From: Prevotella sp. UBA2809
GTDB taxonomy: Bacteria > Bacteroidota > Bacteroidia > Bacteroidales > Bacteroidaceae
Length of the DNA: 64,000 nucleotides
Reading direction: 5' to 3'
Assembly: GCA_002351725.1 (NCBI GenBank)
Contig: DEHD01000025.1
Coordinates: 188,353 to 252,352 of the forward strand
Below are positions 51,285-59,661 of the stretch, piece by piece. Below the pieces are notes generated by a model. The model was not told the DNA's origin and ran no database searches. It saw only the letters and a list, made by a program, of their open reading frames with translations. Both the position numbers and the translations under genes were made by a program. Every line of letters starts with the position of its first letter. Positions within the stretch are counted from its first letter, which is position 1.

Positions 51285-51857
51285 TCACTTTTTACCCAGC
51301 TTGTTATACTGGTTCATCGTCAAGTCGATGCCTGCCAGCACAAAGCTCTTAATAATCTCGCAAGCGGTGTCGATGCTTGGCTGGAGTGTCTTCATGTCCT
51401 CCTCATCGTACTTTCCGAGCACCCAGTCGACCTGCATGCCGCGTGGAAAATCGTTACCGATACCCATACGCAGACGAGCGTAGTTCTGACCTATCAACTG
51501 CTGAATATGCCCCAGTCCGTTGTGACCGCCGTTAGAACCACCAGCCTTCAAGCGGAATGCTCCAAGCGGCAGAGCCACATCGTCGCTGATAACCAGCAAC
51601 CGACTCTGATCTATCTTCTCCTGATTCAGCCAGTAACGCACGGCATTACCACTCAGATTCATGTAGGTAGACGGCTTGAGCAGTATCACCTTGCGCCCCT
51701 TGAGCGATGTCTCGGCCACAAAGCCATAGCGCTTATCGGCAAAAACAATATTGGATGCCTTAGCAAAAGCATCCAATACCATAAAGCCTGTATTGTGGCG
51801 GGTGTTCTCGTACTCGTCGCCGATATTTCCCAAGCCAACAATCAAGTACTTATCCAT
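51285..51857 (-). CDS. pth: peptidyl-tRNA hydrolase
   Basis: The 190-residue Pth recycles peptidyl-tRNA. Conserved positions: V-G-L-G-N-I-G-x-x-Y-x-x-T-R-H-N-T-G-F (Asn and catalytic His near residues 9-22), K-P-S-T-Y-M-N-L-S-G near 61, D-D-V-A-L-P near 95 and G-G-S-N-G-G-H-N-G-L near 108. Length is normal. It is 19 bases downstream of the L25 gene. Confidence 0.97.
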   Translation of the reverse strand: MDKYLIVGLGNIGDEYENTRHNTGFMVLDAFAKASNIVFADKRYGFVAETSLKGRKVILLKPSTYMNLSGNAVRYWLNQEKIDQSRLLVISDDVALPLGAFRLKAGGSNGGHNGLGHIQQLIGQNYARLRMGIGNDFPRGMQVDWVLGKYDEEDMKTLQPSIDTACEIIKSFVLAGIDLTMNQYNKLGKK

Positions 51858-51876
51858 TCACTGCGGAATTAGATAA

Positions 51877-52476
51877 TTACTGATCAGCCTCGGCAGCAGC
51901 AGCTGAACGAGAAGCACGTGTAGCCTTAACTGAGCATACAACAACCTGAGCAGGAGTAGCAATCTGCAGACCATCGAAGTTCAGCGCAGCTACCTTGATA
52001 GCCTTACCAAGCTTCAGTTCGGTTACGTCAACATTCAGAACCTCAGGAATCTGCTTGTAAGGAGCTGTAACGTTCAGTGTACGAACAGCCTGGCTGAGAC
52101 GACCACCATCGCGAACACCCTGAGCGTGACCAACGAGCTTAACAGGGATACCAATAGTGATTGGCTTCTCCTCGTTTACCTCATAGAAGTCAACGTGCAT
52201 CAGTGCATCTGTTGTTGGGTGGAACTGAAGCTCCTTCATAACAGCCTTGTGAGCCTCACCGTCGATGGTGATGTTTACAACGTAAACGTCGGGTGAATAA
52301 ACTACGCGACGGAGCTGAGCTGCTGGAATGGCGAATGCCAAAGCCTCAGGTGCACCGTTCTCACCCTTCTTCTCACCATAGAGGTTACAAGGTACAAGAC
52401 CTTCCTTACGCATTTCCTTGCTGGCTTTCTTGCCAGTTGTGGCACGCTTCTGACCACTTACGCTAATTTCTTTCAT
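51877..52476 (-). CDS. rplY: 50S ribosomal protein L25/Ctc
   Basis: The 199-residue long-form L25 (Ctc type) binds 5S rRNA with its N-terminal domain (R-x-x-x-G-K-K-A-S-K-E-M-R-K-E-G-L-V-P-C-N-L-Y-G, about 10-34) and carries a C-terminal TL5 domain. It ends in an Ala/Arg/Ser-rich tail. The leader before the ATG is about 85 bases from the -7 element at 52570-52577. Confidence 0.95.
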   Translation of the reverse strand: MKEISVSGQKRATTGKKASKEMRKEGLVPCNLYGEKKGENGAPEALAFAIPAAQLRRVVYSPDVYVVNITIDGEAHKAVMKELQFHPTTDALMHVDFYEVNEEKPITIGIPVKLVGHAQGVRDGGRLSQAVRTLNVTAPYKQIPEVLNVDVTELKLGKAIKVAALNFDGLQIATPAQVVVCSVKATRASRSAAAAEADQ

Positions 52477-52569
52477 AATTTGTGTTACTCTAAATTAAGT
52501 TGTTAAAAAATAAGTTTTGCTTAATTCGCCATCACACGAATCCGGACATACCTATCCGAAAAAGCGGTG

Positions 52570-52577
52570 CAAAGGTA
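52570..52577 (-). promoter_or_regulatory. L25-pth operon promoter -7 element
   Basis: The minus-strand sequence TACCTTTG has a TTTG (52597-52600) 19 bases upstream, a good match to the full Bacteroidetes promoter. Confidence 0.65.
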
Positions 52578-52660
52578 CTACTTTTTTTCAAACCAACAAA
52601 ATATTTGGCTAAAAAACCTCAATTTTCTGCGTTTTTCTTGCAGATTTGGCTTTTTATTAG

Positions 52661-52668
52661 TATTTTTG
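52661..52668 (+). promoter_or_regulatory. nusB operon -7 promoter element
   Basis: TATTTTTG lies 75 bases before the nusB ATG, divergent from the L25 promoter. The leader between is A/T-rich. Confidence 0.5.
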
Positions 52669-52743
52669 CACCCGAATATGCGCTTACTAACAAGGCGCTA
52701 TATATAATATATAAGGTAAAAAAGAATAAAAACATCAAGTGAG

Positions 52744-53730
52744 ATGATTAACAGAGAAATTATTAGAATCAAGATTGTTCAGTTAACCTATGCTTACTAT
52801 CAAAACGGTAACAAGAACATCGACACGGCTGAAAAAGAGTTGTTTTTCAGTCTCTCGAAAGCTTATGACCTCTACAACTACATGCTGGCGCTTATGGTGG
52901 CTGTTAATAAGGAAGCAGCACGCCGCAACGAGGTGCTTGTGCAGCGAGCTAAGCGCGAGGGTACAGCCGAACCATCACAGAAATTTGTATTAAACCGTTT
53001 TGCCATCCAGCTGACTAAGAATATTCAGCTCAACGAGTTTATGAGCACCCAGAAAAACGGATGGGACGAGAATGCCTCATTCGTATCATCACTGCTGGAG
53101 AAGATTGAACAGAGCGATATCTATCAGGATTACATGAACAGTACCGACGACAACTATGACGCCGACCGCGAGCTCTGGCGCAAGTTGTATCGCACATTCA
53201 TACAGGACAACGACGAGATCGACTCTATCCTGGAGGACATGAGCCTCTACTGGAACGACGACAAGACCATCGTCGACACATTTGTGCTGAAGACCATCAA
53301 GCGCTTCGACGAGCAGAACGGCGCTAAGCAGGAGCTGCTGCAGGAGTGGGACAGCGAAGAGGAGAAGGACTTTGCACGCAAGATATTCCGTGCTGCCATT
53401 CTGAACGCCGACGAGTATCAGCGCGCCATGAGCGAGGCTTCGCGCAACTGGGATTTCTCACGACTGGCATTCATGGATATCATCCTGATGCAGATTGCCA
53501 TCGCTGAGATGATGACACTACCAAACATCCCCATCAGCGTAACCATCAACGAGTATGTTGAGATAGCCAAGTTCTACTCTACCCCAAAGAGTGCCGGCTA
53601 CATCAACGGTATGCTCGATGCCATCGCTCGCAACCTGGTAGAAAGCGGTCGCCTGGCTAAGTTCATCGAACCTAAAAAAGACAAGAAAGATTATAAACCC
53701 AAAAAACAATTAACTAAGAAAAATGACTAG
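52744..53730 (+). CDS. nusB: transcription antitermination factor NusB, extended form
   Basis: The 328 residues are more than twice the E. coli length (139). The N-terminus I-N-R-E-I-I-R-I-K-I-V-Q-L-T-Y-A-Y-Y-Q and the C-terminal NusB half (D-E-Y-Q-R-A-M-S through I-N-E-Y-V-E-I-A-K-F-Y-S-T) are recognisable. A helical insertion of about 150 residues lies between, usual for Bacteroidetes. It ends in a Lys-rich tail. It binds boxA RNA with NusE for rRNA antitermination and overlaps yajC by 8 bases. Confidence 0.92.
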   Translation: MINREIIRIKIVQLTYAYYQNGNKNIDTAEKELFFSLSKAYDLYNYMLALMVAVNKEAARRNEVLVQRAKREGTAEPSQKFVLNRFAIQLTKNIQLNEFMSTQKNGWDENASFVSSLLEKIEQSDIYQDYMNSTDDNYDADRELWRKLYRTFIQDNDEIDSILEDMSLYWNDDKTIVDTFVLKTIKRFDEQNGAKQELLQEWDSEEEKDFARKIFRAAILNADEYQRAMSEASRNWDFSRLAFMDIILMQIAIAEMMTLPNIPISVTINEYVEIAKFYSTPKSAGYINGMLDAIARNLVESGRLAKFIEPKKDKKDYKPKKQLTKKND

Positions 53731-54037
53731 TATCGTATTGGCTGCACAGGCAGCACAGGGAAGCGGAATGAGTATGATTATCATGATGGTAGCTATCTTT
53801 GCCATTATGTGGTTCTTCATGATCCGCCCACAGCAGAAGAAGCAGAAGGAAATCCAGAAGTTCCAGAACGAGCTTACTGAGGGTACCGAGGTTGTAACAG
53901 GCGGTGGTATCCACGGAACAGTAAAGAGCGTTGATCTGGCTAAGAACACCGTTGACGTGAAGATTGCACGCGACGTTGTTGTTACCGTCGAGAAGACTTC
54001 TGTTTACAAAGATATGGCCAGCACCATTCAGAAGTAA
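53723..54037 (+). CDS. yajC: preprotein translocase subunit YajC
   Basis: The 104-residue protein has one membrane helix (about 18-34) followed by F-F-M-I-R-P-Q-Q-K-K-Q-K-E, the YajC signature, and a G-T-E-V-V-T-G-G-G-I-H-G-T-V beta domain. It associates with SecDF. It is translationally coupled to nusB. Confidence 0.95.
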   Translation: MTSIVLAAQAAQGSGMSMIIMMVAIFAIMWFFMIRPQQKKQKEIQKFQNELTEGTEVVTGGGIHGTVKSVDLAKNTVDVKIARDVVVTVEKTSVYKDMASTIQK

Positions 54038-54041
54038 GTAA

Positions 54042-55022
54042 ATGAAGATACCGGGAATACTGCGAATATTTAAAAAATTCCTTTTTAGCCGAGCTAATAA
54101 GGAGTTCGTGGTATTCATTTTCTTTTTGGCGCTATCAGGTGCCTTCTGGCTGTTCACTACGCTCAATGAGGTGTACGAGTACGAGTTCGAAATCCCCGTT
54201 TCGGTGGCTGGCGTGCCAAAGAACGCCGTGCTTACCAGCGAGGAGACCGACACCGTTCGCATGACTATACGCGACAAAGGTATAACGCTGCTTACTTACA
54301 TGTATGGCGACATACTGAAGAAGATAAACGTTAGTTTCAAGACCTACTCAAAGAGCAACGGCACAGGTGTAGTCACAGCATCCGAACTGCAGAAGCTGGT
54401 TTACCAGCAGCTGGCTAACGGTTCGCGCATAACAGGCGTGAAACCCGATAAGCTTGAGTTCTACTACAACTACGGTGCTAAGAAAAAGGTGCCGGTACGC
54501 TGGAGCGGACGCGTTATTCCTGAAGAGATGTTCTTCATCTCGCGCGTGGCTTATCAGCCCGACAGCATCACCATCTATGCATCGCACGAGAAACTCGACA
54601 GCATCAACGTGGTATACACCGAGCAGCTTAACTACGTCAACTTCCGCGACACGCTTATAGCCGACTGCGAGTTGAACAAGATTAAGGGCGTAAAGATGAT
54701 ACCTGACCGCACAAAGGTTACTTTCTTTACCGATGTGCTTACTGAGGAAGAGATAGAGGGTGTACCCATCAGAGCCATCAACATGCCTGTTGGAAAGCAT
54801 CTCCGCACATTCCCCGCCAAAATCAATATCAGCTTCGTTGCAGGTGTAAGTGTGTATCGTAGTCTCAAGCCTACTGACTTTGTTGTCATAGCCGACTACA
54901 ATGAGATTATCAACCACCCCACCGAGAAGTGTCACATCTATCTTAAGAGTGTGCCTCGCGGAATATCAAGAGCGCGCCTTGAGGTGAGCATGGTCGACTA
55001 TCTGATAGAAGACGTAGAATGA
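54042..55022 (+). CDS. YbbR-like (CdaR-like) protein
   Basis: The 326-residue protein has one membrane helix (about 22-41, F-V-V-F-I-F-F-L-A-L-S-G-A-F-W) and a large extracytoplasmic region with YbbR-type beta repeats (Y-E-Y-E-F-E-I-P-V-S-V-A-G-V-P, K-K-V-P-V-R-W-S-G, I-E-G-V-P-I-R-A-I-N-M-P). In Firmicutes CdaR regulates a diadenylate cyclase; no cyclase is adjacent here. It ends in an ATGA overlap with coaE. Confidence 0.8.
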   Translation: MKIPGILRIFKKFLFSRANKEFVVFIFFLALSGAFWLFTTLNEVYEYEFEIPVSVAGVPKNAVLTSEETDTVRMTIRDKGITLLTYMYGDILKKINVSFKTYSKSNGTGVVTASELQKLVYQQLANGSRITGVKPDKLEFYYNYGAKKKVPVRWSGRVIPEEMFFISRVAYQPDSITIYASHEKLDSINVVYTEQLNYVNFRDTLIADCELNKIKGVKMIPDRTKVTFFTDVLTEEEIEGVPIRAINMPVGKHLRTFPAKINISFVAGVSVYRSLKPTDFVVIADYNEIINHPTEKCHIYLKSVPRGISRARLEVSMVDYLIEDVE

Positions 55023-55585
55023 AGATAGGATTAACAGGCGGCATAGGCAGCGGCAAAAGCTACGTATGCAAGTACTTGCAGCAGCACGGCATCAAGGTGT
55101 TCGACTGCGATACGGCGGCTAAGCAGCTGATGCGCACCTCGCCTACCCTACGCCAGCAGCTAACCCACCTGATAGGCACTGATGCTTATACAGCCGATGG
55201 CAAGCTTAACAAGGCAGTGGTGGCGCAGTTCCTACTCTCGTCGCCAGCCAACGCCAAAGCCATCGATGCCATTGTACACCCCGCCGTGTTCGATGCTTTC
55301 ATAGAGAGCGGACTTGCGTGGATGGAGAGTGCGATACTCTTCGAGTCGGGAGCTTACAAACTGGTTGACAAGGTGGTGGCTGTAGTAGCGCCACAGGAGG
55401 TTCGCATACAGCGCGTTATGCAGCGCGACAACATCACCCGCGAAAAGGCGCTCGACTGGATGAACCGCCAGATGAATCAGGACGAGGTGGCCAGCAAGGC
55501 CGACTTTGTGGTGATAAACGATGGCGAAACGGATTTAGAAAATCAAATAATTAAAATAATAGAACAATGCAACAAACAGTTTTAG
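55019..55585 (+). CDS. coaE: dephospho-CoA kinase
   Basis: The 188-residue P-loop kinase performs the last step of coenzyme A synthesis. It has G-L-T-G-G-I-G-S-G-K-S at residues 4-14, D-C-D-T-A-A-K near 32, and a lid R-x-x-x-Q arrangement (Q-R-V-M-Q-R-D). It overlaps the DUF5606 gene by 19 bases. Confidence 0.95.
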   Translation: MKIGLTGGIGSGKSYVCKYLQQHGIKVFDCDTAAKQLMRTSPTLRQQLTHLIGTDAYTADGKLNKAVVAQFLLSSPANAKAIDAIVHPAVFDAFIESGLAWMESAILFESGAYKLVDKVVAVVAPQEVRIQRVMQRDNITREKALDWMNRQMNQDEVASKADFVVINDGETDLENQIIKIIEQCNKQF

Positions 55586-55989
55586 CAATTGCCGGTAAGC
55601 CAGGCCTTTACAAGCTGGTTACCCGCGGAAATAACAATCTGATAGTAGAGGCTCTCGATGCTACTCACAAGCGTATGCCTGCCTTTGCTACCGATCGTAT
55701 CACATCACTTGGCGACATCGCCATGTTTACCGAGACCGATGACGTGCCCCTGACTGACGTTCTCGAGAATCTTAAGAACCTCGAGGGTGGTAAGAAGGCC
55801 AGCATCAACGAGAAGAAGGCTTCGTCGGCCGAGCTGCGCGAGTACTTCTCAAAGGTACTTCCTGAGTGGGATCAGGACCGCGTAAAGGACAGCCACATCA
55901 AGAAGCTCATCACTTGGTATAACATCCTCATCGAAGCCGGCATCACCGATTTCAAAGACGCCGAGCCCGAGGCTGAAAGCGCTGAATAA
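55567..55989 (+). CDS. DUF5606 family protein
   Basis: The 140-residue protein begins M-Q-Q-T-V-L-A-I-A-G-K-P-G-L-Y-K-L-V; this G-K-P-G-L-Y-K N-terminus marks the Bacteroidetes family DUF5606. A beta domain (to about residue 65) is followed by a helical C-terminus with K-L-I-T-W-Y-N-I-L and an acidic tail. Function is unknown. It is coupled to coaE; a repeat element begins 5 bases after the stop. Confidence 0.85.
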   Translation: MQQTVLAIAGKPGLYKLVTRGNNNLIVEALDATHKRMPAFATDRITSLGDIAMFTETDDVPLTDVLENLKNLEGGKKASINEKKASSAELREYFSKVLPEWDQDRVKDSHIKKLITWYNILIEAGITDFKDAEPEAESAE

Positions 55990-55993
55990 TTTT

Positions 55994-56201
55994 AGGCACG
56001 GATTTTTTTTAGGCACGGATTAACGCGGCTCTTTATTTTAAAGAAACACGGCTTTAGCATTGCAACTAAGGCCGTGTTTTTAATTTTAATTAAAGCCGTG
56101 TTAATCCGTGCCAAATAAAACATTAATTCGTGTTAATTCGCGTCGCTCGGCTCTGCCGCTTGGCTCGTCCAAGAATCCGTGCCTTAAAAAAATCCGTGCC
56201 T
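55994..56201. repeat. nested palindromic GGCACGGATTAAC elements, copy B
   Basis: The core unit 56012-56112 runs GGCACGGATTAACGCGGCTC to ...GCCGTGTTAATCCGTGCC, with an inner hairpin AACACGGC...GGCCGTGTT. Around it lies a second, outer pair: AGGCACGGATTTTTTT (55994 on) and its exact complement AAAAAAATCCGTGCCT (56186-56201), with a further CCGTGCC end at 56177-56183. One element therefore sits inside another. It fills the gap between two convergent genes and supplies the TAG stop of the kinase-RapZ gene. Confidence 0.85.
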
Positions 56202-57741
56202 AATTATCCTTTGCAGGGAACGTCTGGGTAATGTTTTGTTCGCGGTGCTCTACGCGCACCTCTATTCCGAACTTTTCGTGGATGTGCTCAGCCAGGTGCT
56301 GTGCAGAATAAACCGAGCGATGCTGACCGCCAGTGCATCCGAACGAGAACATCAAGCTGGTGAATCCACGCTGTATATATCGGCGCACATGATTGTCGGC
56401 CAACTTATAAACCGAATCCAGAAACGTCAGTATCTCACCGTCATCCTCTAAGAAACGTATCACCGGCTCATCCAGTCCGGTAAGCTTCTTATACGGCTCA
56501 TATCTACCTGGGTTGTGCGTGCTTCGGCAGTCGAACACATATCCGCCACCGTTGCCGCTCTCATCCTCTGGTATGCCGTTGCGATACGAGAAGCTGTACA
56601 CCTTAACCACCAGCGGTCCCTGCGCATCGTACTTAGAGAACGTAGCCGGTCCGTCCTGCGGGTGAGCCTTGTAAGGATTCAAATCGGTAGTCTTATAACC
56701 ATCGGCACGACTTGCCACCGCCTCTATCTGCTGGAACTGTGGCAGCTCTGTAAGCTGGCGCAGAATATCCATCAGATACGGATAGTGGAACTGTGTTGAC
56801 GATGCCAGCAGCTCTCTCAGGTTCTGTATTGCGGGCGGAATGCTCTCGATGAAGTGCTTCTTCTGCTCGAAATATCCGCGGAATCCGTATGCACCCAGCA
56901 CTTGCAGCGTGCGGAACAGCACAAACAGCGACAGGCGGCTAACAAAGTGGCGCACCGGTGGCACCTCTATGTAATCCTTCAGCGAGTTGTAGTACTCGTA
57001 AACCAGTTCGCGGCGCAGCTTGTGCGGATACTTTGCCGAGGCCTGCCAGAGGAACGATGCAAGGTCGTAGTAGTACGGTCCTTTTCGGCCGCCCTGATAG
57101 TCGATAAACCAAGGATTGCCGTCGTGGTCGAGCATCACATTGCGCGCTTGGAAGTCGCGATAAAGGAATGTGTCGCCCTGCTCTGCTGTCAGATCCTTTG
57201 CCAGCAATCGGAAGTCGGCCTCCAGCTTCAGCTCGTGGAAGTCAATCTCCGTAGCCTTCAAGAAGCAGTACTTAAAGTAGTTCAGGTCGAACAGCACGCT
57301 GTCAACATCAAACTCAGCCTGCGGATAGCAATTGCTGAAGTCGAGTCCGCGCGCGCCGTTCATCTGCATGTTCGGCAGCTCGCGTATAGTGCGCTTCAGC
57401 AGCTCCTGCTCCTTCAGCGTGTATCTTCCGCCAGCTTCACGACCGCCGCGAATGGCATCAAACAGCGACATGCTGCCGAGGTCGGTCTGCAGGTATCGCA
57501 ACTGATCGTCGCTTGCCGCCAGAATCTTTGGCACAGGCAGTTTCAAGCTGGTAAAGTGCTTGGTAAGATATATGAACGCGTGGTCTTCATCGCGACTTGT
57601 ACCAATCGCACCCACCACCGATTGTCCGTTCTTATCCGTCAGTCGGTAATACGAGCGATTGCTTCCTCCTCCGGGAATCTGCTGAACATTAGCCGGCTCA
57701 GCCCCCTTCCATTGCTTATATAATTCTAAAAGTTTCTCCAT
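56200..57741 (-). CDS. aminoglycoside-phosphotransferase-like kinase fused to RapZ C-terminal domain
   Basis: From ATG 57741 (M-E-K-L-L-E-L-Y) the protein has 513 residues; the frame upstream to 57846 crosses the promoter. Residues about 1-330 are an APH/ChoK-type sugar kinase: G-G-G-S-N-R-S-Y-Y-R near 24, catalytic loop L-Y-R-D-F-Q-A-R-N-V-M near 200 and W-F-I-D-Y-Q-G-G metal site near 220. Residues about 375-513 match the RapZ C-terminal domain (S-F-S-Y-R-N-G-I-P, F-D-C-R-S-T-H-N-P-G, G-C-T-G-G-Q-H-R-S-V). The kinase resembles AmgK-type amino-sugar kinases and RapZ senses glucosamine-6-phosphate in E. coli, so a cell-wall sugar role is plausible. The stop codon is in the repeat element. Confidence 0.85.
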   Translation of the reverse strand: MEKLLELYKQWKGAEPANVQQIPGGGSNRSYYRLTDKNGQSVVGAIGTSRDEDHAFIYLTKHFTSLKLPVPKILAASDDQLRYLQTDLGSMSLFDAIRGGREAGGRYTLKEQELLKRTIRELPNMQMNGARGLDFSNCYPQAEFDVDSVLFDLNYFKYCFLKATEIDFHELKLEADFRLLAKDLTAEQGDTFLYRDFQARNVMLDHDGNPWFIDYQGGRKGPYYYDLASFLWQASAKYPHKLRRELVYEYYNSLKDYIEVPPVRHFVSRLSLFVLFRTLQVLGAYGFRGYFEQKKHFIESIPPAIQNLRELLASSTQFHYPYLMDILRQLTELPQFQQIEAVASRADGYKTTDLNPYKAHPQDGPATFSKYDAQGPLVVKVYSFSYRNGIPEDESGNGGGYVFDCRSTHNPGRYEPYKKLTGLDEPVIRFLEDDGEILTFLDSVYKLADNHVRRYIQRGFTSLMFSFGCTGGQHRSVYSAQHLAEHIHEKFGIEVRVEHREQNITQTFPAKDN

Positions 57742-57748
57742 GATGCTG

Positions 57749-57756
57749 CAAAGGTA
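57749..57756 (-). promoter_or_regulatory. -7 element close to the kinase-RapZ start
   Basis: The minus-strand sequence TACCTTTG is separated from the ATG by only 7 bases (CAGCATC), suggesting a leaderless or nearly leaderless mRNA. Confidence 0.5.
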
Positions 57757-57874
57757 CGAATAAGTGAGCAAAAAAACAAATGAAATTTGATTTTTTTCGA
57801 ACGGGAGTACCTTCGAGCAAAGCTCAAGGTAAAATTTTCCTCGCAATTCGCTTGGTGATTTAAAATAAACTCCT

Positions 57875-57882
57875 TACCTTTG
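57875..57882 (+). promoter_or_regulatory. promoter of the two-helix membrane protein gene
   Basis: TACCTTTG with a TTG (57852-57854) 20 bases upstream; the ATG follows 26 bases downstream at 57909. An imperfect hairpin ACCTTCGAGCAAAGCTCAAGGT lies further upstream near 57810. Confidence 0.6.
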
Positions 57883-57908
57883 CCGTCAGAAACTTAAAAA
57901 ACTCGATT

Positions 57909-58445
57909 ATGACAGAAATATATATGAGCCGCTGGCATGCCATCTCAACGACAGTGTTAATACCTCTTCTTGCCGTAGTTTATTGGGTTTGCTGCTACCA
58001 TGTCATCCCCATTGACGCGCCCAATGTGTCGGCCGCGTTCAGTCGCTTCGTAGAAGGAGTAATGATCTTTGGTGCTGTTGTCATGGCTTTCGTAATCTAT
58101 CTCTCTTTATCCCAATTACGAATCTTCCTCCACCGCACGCCGATTGTTGTAATCACTAACGATAAGCTGCAAGTTTACGATTTCACTTTTAATTGCCACC
58201 GCGTGTTCGATTGGAAGGACGTTGTAAAGATTGAGAAAGTTTCTATGAAGAACGCTACACATTTCGATGTCTTCGTGCGCAACGAGGAGCGATATCAGAT
58301 AATTGAGACCACCCGCTGGTGCCGCTTCATGCAAAAGCTAAACAAGCCCTTTCTGCGTGGTGCCGCCGTGCGCATCACCCCCACCACCCTCAACATCTCA
58401 AACCGCGAATTATTTAACATGCTCCAAAGCCACATAAACAAATAA
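57909..58445 (+). CDS. two-helix membrane protein with PH-like domain, function unknown
   Basis: This 178-residue protein has two membrane helices (about 12-33 and 48-70) followed by a cytoplasmic beta-rich domain (about 75-170; V-V-I-T-N-D-K-L-Q-V-Y-D-F, F-D-W-K-D-V-V-K-I-E-K-V) that resembles the bacterial STM3941-like/PH family. It is monocistronic with its own promoter and a shared terminator. No role can be assigned. Confidence 0.7.
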   Translation: MTEIYMSRWHAISTTVLIPLLAVVYWVCCYHVIPIDAPNVSAAFSRFVEGVMIFGAVVMAFVIYLSLSQLRIFLHRTPIVVITNDKLQVYDFTFNCHRVFDWKDVVKIEKVSMKNATHFDVFVRNEERYQIIETTRWCRFMQKLNKPFLRGAAVRITPTTLNISNRELFNMLQSHINK

Positions 58446-58467
58446 AACGAAATCTTTTTGTAAAGAA

Positions 58468-58495
58468 AAAGAGGAACTCGATTGAGCTCCTCTTT
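58468..58495. terminator. bidirectional rho-independent terminator
   Basis: AAAGAGGAACTC and GAGCTCCTCTTT form a 12-base stem (one mismatch) with loop GATT between two convergent genes. On the minus strand it is followed by a strong T-run (terminating the glucokinase gene), on plus by a weaker T-rich stretch. Confidence 0.85.
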
Positions 58496-58506
58496 ATTGT
58501 ATTTTA

Positions 58507-59493
58507 TTAAACCTCCCAGCCGATGGCAGAGGCACCGAGTACTGCTGCGCTGGCGCCGTCGAGACCACTGACAAGGAACTTAGCCTTGTTCTTGAAAATC
58601 TTCAACACATGGTCGTTGTATGCTTTCTCGATTGGCTTCATAATCAGATCGCCAGCCTTAACCATACCACCGAAGAAGATGAATGCCTCAGGTGAAGAGA
58701 AAGCAGCAAAGTCTGCACAAGCCTCACCAAGCATCTTGCCGGTGAACTCGTAAATCTCCTTAGCCAGCTCGTCGCCCTTACCAGCAGCGATTGACACGTC
58801 GAGCGATGTGATATCATCGGGCTTCATATCGCGCAGCAGTGATGGACGGTCGGTCTTAGCCAGCAGCTCGCGTGCTGTGCGTGCTACACCTGTGGCCGAG
58901 CAGTAAGCCTCAAGACAGCCTGTGCGACCGCAACCGCATGAGCGGCCTTCCTCGCCACGAACCATTGTTACGTGACCAAGCTCGCCTGCGAAACCATCGT
59001 GACCATACAGAAGCTGACCATTAACAACGATACCAGAACCAACACCGGTGCCAAGAGTGATAACGATGAAGTTCTTCATACCGCGAGCCACACCATATAC
59101 CATCTCGCCGATAGCTGCGGCGTTGGCATCGTTGGTAAGAGCTACGGGAATATTGTTCAGACGCTCGCTGAACAGCTTTGCCAGTGGCACGATACCATCG
59201 TGAGCCCATGGCAGGTTTGGAGCAAACTCGATTGTGCCGTTATAGAAATTGCCGTTAGGAGCACCAATACCCATGGCCTTAATCTTATCGATACCGCCCA
59301 CCTGCTCGATGATAACGTTAAGAACCTCGACACATGCGTCGACGTAATCCTCTACCTTATCGTAACCACCGGTCTTGATAGCAGTAGTTGCCTTGATATC
59401 ACCACGAGCATCAACAATGCCGAAAACAGAGTTTGTGCCACCTAAGTCTAAGCCGATAACATATGGCTTGAGAGCTGCATTTTGTTCGTTCAT
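58507..59493 (-). CDS. ROK-family glucokinase
   Basis: The 328-residue sugar kinase has an ATP-binding loop G-L-D-L-G-G-T-N-S near residue 14, catalytic Asp in L-T-N-D-A-N-A-A near 122, and zinc motif G-C-G-R-T-G-C-L-E near 188 with E-L-G-H shortly before it. ROK members phosphorylate glucose, N-acetylmannosamine or similar sugars; glucose is most likely here by family. A TAATTTTG promoter element lies at 59544-59551 on minus. Confidence 0.9.
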   Translation of the reverse strand: MNEQNAALKPYVIGLDLGGTNSVFGIVDARGDIKATTAIKTGGYDKVEDYVDACVEVLNVIIEQVGGIDKIKAMGIGAPNGNFYNGTIEFAPNLPWAHDGIVPLAKLFSERLNNIPVALTNDANAAAIGEMVYGVARGMKNFIVITLGTGVGSGIVVNGQLLYGHDGFAGELGHVTMVRGEEGRSCGCGRTGCLEAYCSATGVARTARELLAKTDRPSLLRDMKPDDITSLDVSIAAGKGDELAKEIYEFTGKMLGEACADFAAFSSPEAFIFFGGMVKAGDLIMKPIEKAYNDHVLKIFKNKAKFLVSGLDGASAAVLGASAIGWEV

Positions 59494-59645
59494 AATTATA
59501 ATAAGTTTATTAGTCGTTTAAGAATCTTTTTATTTTCAAGGCACAAAATTACTAAAAAAGCAGCAGAACAATTGACTTTTTACGGAAATTAACCATTATT
59601 TTATAAAAGAATGACTAAAATCAAACGAAACAGGAATTTTTTTCG

Positions 59646-59653
59646 TAACTTTG
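59646..59653 (+). promoter_or_regulatory. -7 element close to the LysE-type gene start
   Basis: TAACTTTG ends 8 bases before ATG 59662, another nearly leaderless arrangement. Confidence 0.5.
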
Positions 59654-59661
59654 CACCCGTT

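Noticed and set aside
56854..57723. 289-codon plus-strand open frame opposite the kinase-RapZ gene
   Set aside because: Antisense shadow; Leu/Val/Gln-rich without domain, while the minus frame has clear kinase and RapZ motifs.
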